Origin: Candidatus Cloacimonadota bacterium
GTDB lineage: Bacteria > Muiribacteriota > UBA6191
NCBI GenBank assembly: GCA_023954715.1
Contig: JAGSHD010000002.1
Coordinates: 62,001-126,000 of the forward strand
Direction of reading: 5' to 3'
DNA: 64,000 nt
Each line of letters starts with the position of its first letter. Position 1 is the stretch's first letter. This document shows, piece by piece, positions 1-7,570 of this stretch. The notes under the pieces were generated by a model. That model ran no database searches, had not been told where the DNA came from, and was given only the letters and a program-made list of their open reading frames with translations. Made by a program: the position numbers and the translations under genes.

Positions 1-875
1 GTGGAATGTCAAACCTTGGTTTGGTAGCAAATCAAAACTCAGTTGGAAGCGGAGGAAACGCTGCTATTTATACAGGGCAAACAACTGCATCTGCCGCTAC
101 TACTGGTTATGTAATGTCTAGTATATCGAGCTTTAGCGTCACTGATAGATTTGGTTCCAACTCTGGTACCATCGCTCTTGGAACAGCAGGAGTAGGAAGT
201 GCTGGGTCACTAGGACTAAAGAGAGACTCCTTTGCAATCTCTCAAGGCCAGATAACCTCTATTGTCGGTGCATCTACTCTATCAAGTACAGATATTGGCT
301 TCTCTTTTGATGCCGGTGGAAGATTAGATTTTTCCTCGAAATCAATTGGCGAATCAGCTAGAATTGTATTGACTCAAAATTCAAGTACAGATGGATCTGC
401 AGCAATAAGCAGCTTGGGAATTAATGTTAATCAAGCCGTTCAAGGTACTGGAGATACTGATTTTAAGCTTCACATCACAGATAGAACCTTAAATTTTCAA
501 ATTGGTGCAAATCAATCTCAAGCGCTAGGCTTTGAAATCATAAACACTTCAGCAGAAGCACTTGGAATCAAAGGTTTAGATATTACAAACATCAAAGCTG
601 CAACGAAAGCCTTAGGGTCCATCGACAAAGCTGTACAAATTATTTCAAGTGAAAGATCCAAACTAGGGTCATTACAAAATAGATTAACATCAACAATTAA
701 CAACTTAACTGTAACTTCAACTAACTTAACAGCAACCGAATCTAAAATTAGAGATGTGGATGTTGCCAAAGAAACAGTTGACTTTACAAGAAGTCAAATA
801 TTGATTCAAGCAGGAACTTCTCAGTTAGCTCAAGCAAAAGCGCTACCTCAGAACGCAATGCAATTACTACAATAG
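1..875 (+). CDS. Flagellin, C-terminal part (5' end outside window)
   Basis: The frame is open from the left edge, and the first Met (position 6) is internal: the sequence there aligns without gaps to residue 612 onward of the complete flagellin at 3414. About 290 residues are visible. The last ~125 form the conserved flagellin C-terminal helix region (D1/D0), with LGSLQNRLTSTINNL and ESKIRDVDVAKE followed by the QAGTSQLAQAK tail. Before this lies Ser/Thr/Gly-rich surface-domain sequence. It is clearly paralogous to the downstream flagellin, but substitutions are spread over the whole length, so this is an old duplication rather than an assembly artefact. A strong terminator follows directly. 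Family assignment is certain; N-terminus and promoter are not visible. Confidence 0.95.
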   Translation, partial: GMSNLGLVANQNSVGSGGNAAIYTGQTTASAATTGYVMSSISSFSVTDRFGSNSGTIALGTAGVGSAGSLGLKRDSFAISQGQITSIVGASTLSSTDIGFSFDAGGRLDFSSKSIGESARIVLTQNSSTDGSAAISSLGINVNQAVQGTGDTDFKLHITDRTLNFQIGANQSQALGFEIINTSAEALGIKGLDITNIKAATKALGSIDKAVQIISSERSKLGSLQNRLTSTINNLTVTSTNLTATESKIRDVDVAKETVDFTRSQILIQAGTSQLAQAKALPQNAMQLLQ

Positions 876-905
876 CTCAGTAACCTTTAGGGTTAAAGGT
901 TGGTT

Positions 906-936
906 CTCCTCAGTGTCCACTGGGGAGATTTTTTTT
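906..936 (+). terminator. Rho-independent terminator of the first flagellin
   Basis: A stem of about 9 bp (CTCCTCAGT pairing with ACTGGGGAG, one G-U) closes a 4-nt loop and is followed by eight T. It begins 31 nt after the flagellin stop codon. Confidence 0.88.
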
Positions 937-1033
937 ATCCCAAAAATAAATCATCATTAGTTAAAAAAAAGAGAAAACAAGCGATATTGTGATATAAGTT
1001 ATTCCAATCCATATATATCGAGCTAAATCCAGT

Positions 1034-1061
1034 TAAAGTTCTTTACTTTAAATCCCGATAC
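1034..1061 (+). promoter_or_regulatory. Sigma-28-like promoter of an intergenic small RNA
   Basis: TAAAGTTC (1034-1041) matches the sigma-28 -35 consensus TAAAGTTT at 7 of 8 positions. CCCGATAC (1054-1061) matches the -10 GCCGATAA at 6 of 8. The distance from TAAA to the -10 is 16 nt, one more than in the flagellin promoter at 3144. The predicted start is near 1068. No annotated gene lies downstream on this strand; instead a terminator follows at 1121-1151, which implies a short independent transcript. Confidence 0.55.
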
Positions 1062-1088
1062 TATAAGTGATTCTCTAAGAATGAATAG

Positions 1089-1104
1089 CTGTGGGCCAGC
1101 TGAA
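1089..1104. repeat. Left arm of a 16-bp inverted repeat flanking the glycosyltransferase gene
   Basis: CTGTGGGCCAGCTGAA here is the exact reverse complement of 3202-3217, about 2.1 kb away. The match stops on both sides. It is GC-rich in an AT-rich intergenic region, so chance is unlikely. It could act as an RNA pairing element, a recombination site or a protein-binding site. Confidence 0.75.
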
Positions 1105-1120
1105 CATTTTTATATTGAAA

Positions 1121-1151
1121 GACTCCTATCTACGGATTAGGAGTCTTTTTT
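1121..1151 (+). terminator. Terminator of the intergenic small RNA
   Basis: GACTCCTA (1121-1128) pairs with TAGGAGTC (1138-1145) around a 9-nt loop, followed by TTTTTT, C, TTTTT on the + strand. It overlaps the last codons of the minus-strand glycosyltransferase gene. On the minus strand the stem is followed only by TTTC, so the + strand is the better direction. Confidence 0.75.
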
Positions 1152-3043
1152 CTTTTTAGGAGAACTTGATCTTTAAGTAAATTTTCATAGCTTTCAAACC
1201 AGTCTACTAAACTATAAGTACTCTTAGAAAGATCAATCTGATTATCCCCTATTTTATGATTCGCTAAAATATAATTCATTCTATCTATGATACCTTGCTT
1301 ATACCCTTCTTTTGTTTTATAGACTAAATTTTCATTTCCTAAGGCGTTTAATATACTTGCAGATACCCTAGAACTCCAGTCCTCTCCCTTTAGGGTTAGA
1401 ACCTCTCTTCTCGCAATGATCGCATCTACAGTGGTGCTATGACCATTGTAATTCCAAGTATCTAAAACTAGATCAGCCAAGGACAGCCTAGCTAAATGTT
1501 CTTTTCTGTTTAAATATGATTCTTGATCACAGCTAGGCTTCGACTGAAATATAAGCCTATCTTCAGATAAACCATATTTTGACAGTACTTTCATCATTTC
1601 ACTTTTGGAAGCTTCGTTATAGTTTATAAACCAAATTACCGCTGAATCTTTTAAAACTAATACTTCCAACCAAGTCTGAAACAACTCTTTACTTACTCTT
1701 GAGGGTTTTACAGAAACTAAAAGAACGACTCTATCTGACGGTAGTCCAAAATCGCTACGAACAAAATGGCTATAATCCACCTGTTCATCTAAATCCATAG
1801 GCATAAAACAAGGATCCATGAATAGAGGCTCTTCTGTATAAAAATTTTTATTTTGCTTAGTAAGCACCATATTATCAGAGATGATATAGTCTATTGAGGG
1901 ATTTGCTGTAGTACCTGTATAACCTAAAAACGAAACTTGAATAGGAGCTAATCGTTCCTGAAGCCAATGCTGTCTGTGATTTATAGTTAAACCCTTCAGA
2001 TCGATCAAAATATCTATATGTAAGTCTCTAACTCCTTTTATAATAGATTCTGTAGAACCGCGTAACTCTAAGACTTCAGATGAGTTATCATATAAAGCCT
2101 TTCGAATATTACTATTATCTGTACTTCCATATTGCAGTAAAAAAGTCTGAGTTTGACTTAATTTATGCAATTTTAGGATAGGTAACAATAGATAAGCAAC
2201 AGGGTGCTCCCCAAAGTCATCACTCAAATAAGCTACTCTTAAGCTTCTATTATTATTTTTTATTGTAGAATCAAAAACAATGTTTGATTTTAACTCTAAT
2301 AAATTAGATTGGGCAATTTGCAAGTTTTCTTTGGCTTTACTACATCTAAACAGATGATGTAACGAAGACTCATATACCCTACTTCCATTTGCTAAAGCAG
2401 TTGCAGTAGATACGGAAATTTGAGTTTCTATATCTTCTAAAAGACCCCAATCACAAGTAATTCGCGCACATTCTCCAATATTTGTTTGAGCAATTAAATG
2501 ATCTGGCTGTTGCTGCAAACATTTTAGGTATAAATCTTTCGCTCCAATGTAATCTTTGCTCAAGTACTTTAAATTAGCTAAATTGAGACTGGCATCAAAG
2601 CTTTCAGAATTTTTCAAAAATAAGCTTAAGATTTCAATTGCCCTATTGATATTCCCTTGCATTCCTAAAATGGCTGATAGGTTGATCGCAGCCCCTTCAC
2701 AATACATATCTCTTTTTAAAGAAAGTTCGTACCATCGAATCGCTTCATTTACATCTCCTAACTTAAAGTATGAATCTGCAATCAAGTGACTCAATCTTGA
2801 AGACTCTATTTTAAATTGCTGATCAAGAATTTTTGCAATCTGTAAAGACTCCTTGTACATAAAGGACTGATACAAAAACAAAGAAAACTCAAAATACAAC
2901 CTAAAATCATTAGGTGATTTTTGTAATGAAACTTCAAACAAGTTAACTGATTTTTGAAGAAACTCTTCATTTCTTAGCTCATTGGCTCTTTTTACAATAT
3001 AGTTATTTCTAGTTGTTAAATGCTCCGTAAATATATCTGACAT
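1130..3043 (-). CDS. TPR / GT41 family protein O-glycosyltransferase (OGT/SPINDLY type)
   Basis: The protein has 637 residues. Residues ~1-240 are tetratricopeptide-like helical repeats, for example LIADSYFKLGDVNEAIRWY and SLNLANLKYLSKDYIGAKDL. Residues ~265-630 match the bipartite catalytic domain of family GT41: VAYLSDDFGEHPVAYLLLPI with the conserved His, IDILIDLKGLTINHR, PIQVSFLGYTGTT, WNYNGHSTTVDAI for UDP-sugar binding and SRVSASILNALG. GT41 enzymes transfer a sugar from a nucleotide donor to Ser/Thr hydroxyls. Lying between two Ser/Thr-rich flagellins, it is probably a flagellin glycosyltransferase; donor sugar unknown. It is transcribed opposite to the flagellins from its own sigma-70-like promoter and is bracketed by a 16-bp inverted repeat. 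Confidence 0.88.
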   Translation of the reverse strand: MSDIFTEHLTTRNNYIVKRANELRNEEFLQKSVNLFEVSLQKSPNDFRLYFEFSLFLYQSFMYKESLQIAKILDQQFKIESSRLSHLIADSYFKLGDVNEAIRWYELSLKRDMYCEGAAINLSAILGMQGNINRAIEILSLFLKNSESFDASLNLANLKYLSKDYIGAKDLYLKCLQQQPDHLIAQTNIGECARITCDWGLLEDIETQISVSTATALANGSRVYESSLHHLFRCSKAKENLQIAQSNLLELKSNIVFDSTIKNNNRSLRVAYLSDDFGEHPVAYLLLPILKLHKLSQTQTFLLQYGSTDNSNIRKALYDNSSEVLELRGSTESIIKGVRDLHIDILIDLKGLTINHRQHWLQERLAPIQVSFLGYTGTTANPSIDYIISDNMVLTKQNKNFYTEEPLFMDPCFMPMDLDEQVDYSHFVRSDFGLPSDRVVLLVSVKPSRVSKELFQTWLEVLVLKDSAVIWFINYNEASKSEMMKVLSKYGLSEDRLIFQSKPSCDQESYLNRKEHLARLSLADLVLDTWNYNGHSTTVDAIIARREVLTLKGEDWSSRVSASILNALGNENLVYKTKEGYKQGIIDRMNYILANHKIGDNQIDLSKSTYSLVDWFESYENLLKDQVLLKRKKTPNP

Positions 3044-3083
3044 AAATTAATTCCAAAAAAAGAAAAAGTGTTACTTTATATAG

Positions 3084-3112
3084 ATATTACGAGTAAATAA
3101 ACATAAAATCAA
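3084..3112 (-). promoter_or_regulatory. Sigma-70 promoter of the GT41 gene
   Basis: On the minus strand TTGATT (3107-3112) and TAATAT (3084-3089) are separated by exactly 17 nt. The start would be near 3077, giving a leader of about 34 nt. It lies back to back with the flagellin sigma-28 promoter, so the two genes appear to use different sigma factors. Confidence 0.6.
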
Positions 3113-3143
3113 CATATTTAGTTGCAGTATCCTTTTTTACAGC

Positions 3144-3170
3144 TAAATTAATTCTGTAGAATGCCGATAA
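3144..3170 (+). promoter_or_regulatory. Sigma-28 promoter of the flagellin gene
   Basis: TAAA (3144-3147), a spacer of exactly 15 nt and GCCGATAA (3163-3170) reproduce the sigma-28 (FliA/SigD) consensus. The predicted start is near 3177, which leaves an unusually long leader of about 235 nt before the ATG at 3414. Confidence 0.85.
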
Positions 3171-3176
3171 CTATGA

Positions 3177-3413
3177 TAAGGTAAGTTATATCTATTAATT
3201 TTTCAGCTGGCCCACAGTTTTAATATTTCTAATTTCCAAAAGACATATTTCGCGCATTGTGCGCCTTTTAAGCAACCATATATTTATGTGTAGGCCCAAA
3301 CTTTCTTTTAACTTTCAAAAGAAAGTATATATATAAATCTAATCTGGTTACTTATGTAAATCTGAACCCAGTAGACTAAGGATAGTCTGCTATTCAATCA
3401 TGGAGGATCAATC
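3177..3413 (+). promoter_or_regulatory. Structured 5' leader of the flagellin mRNA
   Basis: Four hairpins can be drawn by hand. (1) 3205-3219 has loop GCCCA, inside the stretch complementary to the RNA at 1068. (2) GCGCA/TGCGC at 3252-3264 is followed by C and TTTT, a weak attenuator-like element. (3) ACTTTCTTTT/AAAAGAAAGT at 3300-3326 is a perfect 10-bp A/U-rich stem. (4) 3370-3391 is a 9-bp stem with tetraloop AGGA, ending 10 nt before the GGAGGA ribosome-binding site (3402-3407). An AGGA hairpin loop next to a GGA-containing Shine-Dalgarno is the known layout of CsrA-repressed flagellin leaders; that reading is inference. Confidence 0.6.
3202..3217. repeat. Right arm of the 16-bp inverted repeat, in the flagellin leader
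   Basis: TTCAGCTGGCCCACAG is the exact reverse complement of 1089-1104. It starts about 25 nt downstream of the predicted flagellin transcription start, so the flagellin promoter lies inside the bracketed segment. Confidence 0.75.
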
Positions 3414-6116
3414 ATGGGTTTTCGTATTAACAACAATATCTCTGCGCTCGTAGCTCAGGGAAATTTGAACAAAACACAAAGTGGAATTGCCACTTCAATC
3501 GAAAGACTATCTAGTGGTCTTAGAATCAATCGTGGTGCTGATGATGCAGCAGGATTAACAATTTCAGAAAAACTTAGAGGACAGATCAGAGGTCTGAATC
3601 AAGCAGCTGCCAATGCCCAAGACGGTATTTCACTTATGCAAACTGCAGAGGGTGCATTAAATGAAGATGCCTCTATTTTAAACCGACTAAGAGAGCTTTC
3701 TATCCAATCACAAGCTGATTCATTGACAACAAACGATCGACTTGAGATTCAAAAAGAAGTAGATCAGATGGTAGATGAAATTGATAGAATTTCATCAACT
3801 ACTGAATTTAACACTAAAAAACTACTTGATGGATCTGCCTCTGCATTAGTATCTAGTGACTCATCTGATTTGAAAGCCTTTCAAACTGGTGAAATCTCTG
3901 CGGGCGACTATAATGTTAATATTAAGATTAACTCCACCGGAACAAAAGAAGTTCAAAAGTCTGCTATCCAAACAGATTCTGCTTCTGGAAACTTAGCGGG
4001 GCTTTCAACAAAACTTGGATCCTTATCAAGCTTTACCGATTCTGCTGGGAATAGCGTTCTTGCAACTCCTACAACTCTAACTATAAGAGGTAATGGCAAT
4101 AAAGCTGATGTTACTCTTTCAAGTGATTCAACAAATGAGGAGTTTGCAACAGCAGTTGAAAATGCTATTACAGCTAGTGCTGAAGATGGTGGTTTAGGGA
4201 TCAACGGCTCTACTTTTGCCTTCAATGCTACAAATGGACAGTATATTTTTGAATCAGGTAGAGATGGACAAGCAGGAGAGATATCACTTGCTTCTGATGA
4301 AGGAGTATTGACAGCGTTAGGGTTTCAAACTACTACAAGTTCAGTAGATGCCGCTTACGCAGTATCTGCAACAAATACAGGGACAACCAACTCAGTGACA
4401 ACAAGCGCTAACACAACTACAAATACTGCATCTGGAGTTGTTAGCGGCTTAGACTTTAAGTTTAACTTAGCTTCTGAAGCTCGTATTGACGGATCTGTCG
4501 CAGCACAAGAAGTTATACAAGTAGGGACTTCTGATATTATTTTCACAGTACATGACACTAATGCAGGACTATCTGAAGAAGCTGGTACTACAAGTACCAA
4601 TGGCGTTACTATTAGATTAACAGCAAATAGAAGCTTTTCATTGACATCTATTTCTAGTATTGTAAACCTATCCGCTCAAGGTGCTTCAAGCAATGGCTCT
4701 GGAAGCTTTTCAAATTTATCATCTAATCCTATGTCTACTAATATGGGTGTCCCTGGTATTACCGCATCTTTTGATGGATATAATTTAAAACTTTCATCTA
4801 GTGTGGGGGGTAGCTCTGGGTCTTTGTCTATCGTAGCCAGTCAAGCAGCTACCGATGTCTTAGGAATTCAATCTGGAAAAACCTTAGGTAGTGGTGGTAG
4901 TGCTGCTGTCCTTACAGGTGGCACTAACTTAAGTAGTGGTGTAACTCTAGCTGGTACAAATGCATTAAATGATGTCCTTCGAATTCGAGTTTTTGATGGA
5001 GATTTCAGGTCTAGAGCCGTGGGCGGCCAAGGCGCTTCTAACATTGCGTCAGAAGATGTTTTATTTAGAAGAGGTATTGCTCTTTCAGCAACTTCAATTG
5101 TAGATACATTTAATAACTCTTTTTCAAGTAATGGTTTAGACATAACAGCTAGTATCAACTCTTCTGGTTCACTTGAGTTTAGAAGTGGAGAAACTGGTGG
5201 AGATGCTAAAATTTCTATCGCAGCTGTATCCAACGGATCTGGTGGTATGTCAAATCTGGGGTTAGTTGCAAATCAAAATTCAGTTGGTAGTGGAGGAGAC
5301 GCTGCTGTATATACTGGACAGACTAATTCTTCTTCAGCAACCACAGGATTTGTAATGAACGGAGTATCAAGCTTCAGTGTAACAGATCAATTTGGTTCTG
5401 CCTCAGGAACCATTGTTTTAGGTACGTCTGGAGTTGGATCTGCTGGATCGTCTGCCTTAAAGAGAGATTCATTTGCCATTTCTCAGGGCCAAATAACTTC
5501 AGTTATTGGAGCTACCAATTTATCTAGTACAAATGTAAACTTTTCATTTGATGCTGGTGGTAGGTTGGATTTTACTTCGAACACTATTGGGGAAGAATCA
5601 CGAATAGTATTAACACAAAATTCAGCTACTGACGGCGCCAACTCCACTGCTAGTTTAGGCATAAATGTTAATCAGTCTGCCCAAGGCAGCGGAAAAACTG
5701 ACTTTAATTTACATGTTGCTGATCGAAGTCTAAATTTTCAAATAGGTGCAAATCAAGGTCAATCACTTCAAATGCAAGTAGCAAACTTTAGTGCAGAAAG
5801 TCTAGGACTTAAAGGACTAGATCTTACAAATACTAATTCAGCTACTCGAGCACTTGGATTAATTGATGATGCTGTTCAAAAAGTATCATCTGAACGATCT
5901 AAATTAGGTTCGTTGCAAAACAGAATGACTTCTACAGTTAATAACTTAACTGTAACAAGTACAAACTTACAAGCAACAGAATCTAAGATTCGAGATGTTG
6001 ATATCGCAAAAGAAACTGTTGAATTTACAAGAAACCAAATCTTGATTCAAGCTGGTACTGCCCAACTTGCTCAAGCTAAGGGTCTTGGTAATACAGCATT
6101 ACAGCTACTTGGTTAA
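3414..6116 (+). CDS. Flagellin, large (900 residues)
   Basis: Structural subunit of the flagellar filament, exported by the flagellar secretion system. Residues 1-~138 are the canonical N-terminal D0/D1 helices (MGFRINNNISALVAQGNLNK; ERLSSGLRINRGADDAAG), and ~776-900 the C-terminal helices ending QAGTAQLAQAKGLGNTALQL. The ~640-residue insert is Ser/Thr/Gly/Asn-rich. It holds at least four degenerate flagellin-IN-like units, near residues 268, 448, 575 and 708, each with a strand pattern like ASFDGYNLKLSSS followed by a Leu-Gly turn. Minimal flagellins have under 300 residues and many about 500, so this filament has a very large surface domain. SD GGAGGA lies 6 nt before the ATG. The many exposed Ser/Thr residues suit the adjacent GT41 enzyme as substrate (inference). 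Confidence 0.97.
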   Translation: MGFRINNNISALVAQGNLNKTQSGIATSIERLSSGLRINRGADDAAGLTISEKLRGQIRGLNQAAANAQDGISLMQTAEGALNEDASILNRLRELSIQSQADSLTTNDRLEIQKEVDQMVDEIDRISSTTEFNTKKLLDGSASALVSSDSSDLKAFQTGEISAGDYNVNIKINSTGTKEVQKSAIQTDSASGNLAGLSTKLGSLSSFTDSAGNSVLATPTTLTIRGNGNKADVTLSSDSTNEEFATAVENAITASAEDGGLGINGSTFAFNATNGQYIFESGRDGQAGEISLASDEGVLTALGFQTTTSSVDAAYAVSATNTGTTNSVTTSANTTTNTASGVVSGLDFKFNLASEARIDGSVAAQEVIQVGTSDIIFTVHDTNAGLSEEAGTTSTNGVTIRLTANRSFSLTSISSIVNLSAQGASSNGSGSFSNLSSNPMSTNMGVPGITASFDGYNLKLSSSVGGSSGSLSIVASQAATDVLGIQSGKTLGSGGSAAVLTGGTNLSSGVTLAGTNALNDVLRIRVFDGDFRSRAVGGQGASNIASEDVLFRRGIALSATSIVDTFNNSFSSNGLDITASINSSGSLEFRSGETGGDAKISIAAVSNGSGGMSNLGLVANQNSVGSGGDAAVYTGQTNSSSATTGFVMNGVSSFSVTDQFGSASGTIVLGTSGVGSAGSSALKRDSFAISQGQITSVIGATNLSSTNVNFSFDAGGRLDFTSNTIGEESRIVLTQNSATDGANSTASLGINVNQSAQGSGKTDFNLHVADRSLNFQIGANQGQSLQMQVANFSAESLGLKGLDLTNTNSATRALGLIDDAVQKVSSERSKLGSLQNRMTSTVNNLTVTSTNLQATESKIRDVDIAKETVEFTRNQILIQAGTAQLAQAKGLGNTALQLLG

Positions 6117-6127
6117 TTTTTAGTTTA

Positions 6128-6154
6128 CTCAATGCTCTTTTTAAGAGCATTGAG
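6128..6154 (+). terminator. First hairpin after the flagellin gene
   Basis: CTCAATGCTCTT pairs perfectly with AAGAGCATTGAG (12 bp, loop TTT). No clear T-run follows, so it may act as a 3'-end stabilising or processing hairpin before the true terminator 12 nt further on. Confidence 0.6.
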
Positions 6155-6166
6155 CTAGTTAATAAT

Positions 6167-6207
6167 AAAAACACTTACTTTATTTTATAAAGTAAGTGTT
6201 TTTTTTT
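6167..6207 (+). terminator. Rho-independent terminator of the flagellin gene
   Basis: ACACTTACTTTA pairs with TAAAGTAAGTGT around a 5-nt loop; flanking A and T residues extend the stem to about 15 bp. A run of at least eight T follows. Confidence 0.88.
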
Positions 6208-6249
6208 AGCTTTCTTTTCATTTCTACTAAAAAGATTTATGCTACAACC

Positions 6250-7053
6250 ATGAAAAATAATCAAACTATATTTATAGGCGGCTCAGGGCGATCAGGTACA
6301 ACTTTATTGAGAGTAATTTTAGACTCTCACCCAAACATTTATTGTGGTCCTGAGCTAAAAGTCACACCATTAATTGCCCAACTCCACTTAGATTTACAGG
6401 CCTCATCACCTGCTCTAAAAGCATATCAGTTATCTAATCAAGACTTGCAACACCTATGTCAGCAAATGCTACTCACCCTTACACAAAGAGCACTACAAAG
6501 CTCAAGTAAACAAAGATTAGCTGAAAAAACCCCTACAAACGGCAGATTCTTTCAACAAATTCATTATTTGTTTCCGCAAAGCCCATTGGTACAAGTTATT
6601 CGAGATGGTAGAGATGTAGTTTGCAGTCTCCTCAAAATGGATTGGGTTGATCCCAGTACTAATCAACCCTTAGATTATACAAGAGACTTTCAAAAAGCAT
6701 GTTTATACTGGAAAGACGAAGTTTTAAGTTCAAGACTTGTTCAAAAAATCCCCTCAAGTCAAGGGCGATATATTGAAATAAAGTATGAAGACATAGTTGC
6801 AACTCCCGAAAGCACCCTAAAAAATTTATTTGAATTTATTGAAGAGCCTTGGGATCCGATAGTTTTAAATTTTTCTGAAATAAAAAGAGACCTAAATTCA
6901 GAGTCCAGTGCTAATCAAGTCAATAAAAAATTATATAGCTCGTCCGTTTCAAGATGGAAAAACGAGTTTACTCCTGACATGAAAGCTAAATTCAAAGAGA
7001 TAGCCGGTGATTTGCTTATAGAACTGAACTATGAGAAAAACAATGATTGGTAA
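6250..7053 (+). CDS. Sulfotransferase, resembling tyrosylprotein sulfotransferase
   Basis: 267 residues. An upstream in-frame start at 6196 would lie in the terminator T-run, so the ATG at 6250 is chosen. IFIGGSGRSGTTLLRVILDS near the N-terminus is the 5'-phosphosulfate-binding loop for PAPS. VIRDGRDVVCSLL is the 3'-phosphate-binding motif. CGPELK is placed like the CGEETR catalytic-Glu segment of protein-tyrosine sulfotransferases, and the order of motifs is the same. Such enzymes transfer sulfate from PAPS to a protein or glycan hydroxyl. Sitting directly after two flagellins and a GT41 glycosyltransferase, it may sulfate flagellin or its glycan; no substrate is proven. It has no obvious strong SD. 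The RidA gene converges on it 2 nt away. Confidence 0.8.
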   Translation: MKNNQTIFIGGSGRSGTTLLRVILDSHPNIYCGPELKVTPLIAQLHLDLQASSPALKAYQLSNQDLQHLCQQMLLTLTQRALQSSSKQRLAEKTPTNGRFFQQIHYLFPQSPLVQVIRDGRDVVCSLLKMDWVDPSTNQPLDYTRDFQKACLYWKDEVLSSRLVQKIPSSQGRYIEIKYEDIVATPESTLKNLFEFIEEPWDPIVLNFSEIKRDLNSESSANQVNKKLYSSSVSRWKNEFTPDMKAKFKEIAGDLLIELNYEKNNDW

Positions 7054-7055
7054 AC

Positions 7056-7430
7056 TTAGCGAGCAGCGATAACTTCAATCTCCACATTTCCATTTTTTGG
7101 TAATGACTTTACAGCAACACAAGCCCTGGCCGGAAATGGGGCCTTAAAATATGTGGCATATATATCATTCAATATAGAGAACTTATCCATATCCAATATG
7201 GAGATATTTACCTTAACAACATTTGAAAAGTTCAAACCATTATCCTCTAACATATAAGAAATATTTTGAAAAACCTGTTTACATTCATTTTCAAAACTGT
7301 CTTGTATCATCTCCCCAGTACTACCATTTAATGCGATTTGCCCTGATAAATAGATAAACCCATTTACCTCTACGCCTTGAGAGTATGGTCCAATTGCTTG
7401 TGGTGCTCTTTTTGATGATACGACTTTCAT
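7056..7430 (-). CDS. ridA: RidA family enamine/imine deaminase
   Basis: 124 residues, the normal family length. IGPYSQGVEVNGFIYLSGQI and the C-terminal ARACVAVKSLPKNGNVEIEV carry the RidA signature, including the Arg that binds the substrate carboxylate. RidA hydrolyses reactive 2-aminoacrylate and related enamines formed by PLP enzymes, protecting other PLP enzymes. SD AAGGAG precedes the ATG. It stands alone; the only PLP enzyme seen in the window is the ornithine aminotransferase at 33.5 kb. Confidence 0.93.
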   Translation of the reverse strand: MKVVSSKRAPQAIGPYSQGVEVNGFIYLSGQIALNGSTGEMIQDSFENECKQVFQNISYMLEDNGLNFSNVVKVNISILDMDKFSILNDIYATYFKAPFPARACVAVKSLPKNGNVEIEVIAAR

Positions 7431-7522
7431 TTTTTCTCCTTGTTGTATAATTTTTATATCTTACACTATCTTTTTAATATCTTAAAACTACTTAATTTTA
7501 ACAATACTGTGATTCAATATAG

Positions 7523-7568
7523 AAAAAAAGTGTACATAAAAGAAGATTTTAAAGCTCACACTTTTATA
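7523..7568 (-). terminator. Possible minus-strand terminator in the 7.4-7.8 kb gap
   Basis: On the minus strand AAAAGTGT pairs with ACACTTTT across a ~23-nt loop and is followed by a run of T. It lies just downstream of a 24-codon ORF, suggesting a short transcription unit. Confidence 0.4.
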
Positions 7569-7570
7569 AT

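Larger units (their letters stand above)
1068..1152 (+). ncRNA. Putative sigma-28-dependent small RNA complementary to the flagellin leader
   Basis: The transcript of about 85 nt is inferred from the sigma-28-like promoter upstream and the terminator at its 3' end. Nucleotides 1089-1104 (CTGTGGGCCAGCTGAA) are perfectly complementary to 3202-3217, in the 5' leader of the flagellin at 3414; G-U and A-U pairs extend this to 18 bp (1087-1104). This RNA folds into a hairpin, AGCTG/CAGCT (1087-1101), presenting loop UGGGC. The flagellin leader folds into a hairpin with loop GCCCA, so a kissing contact is possible. Its 3' end is also antisense to the last codons of the glycosyltransferase gene. A 19-codon ORF (1081-1140, MNSCGPAEHF...) lies inside and could be chance or a leader peptide. 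The complementarity is seen; transcription and function are inferred. Confidence 0.5.

Noticed and set aside
3953-5233. Long minus-strand open frames inside the flagellin
   Set aside because: They are antisense shadows with Pro/Ser/Leu-rich composition, no SD and no family features.
1-6116. Two similar flagellin 3' ends as an assembly duplication
   Set aside because: The shared region differs at many scattered positions, including silent ones, so it is real paralogy.
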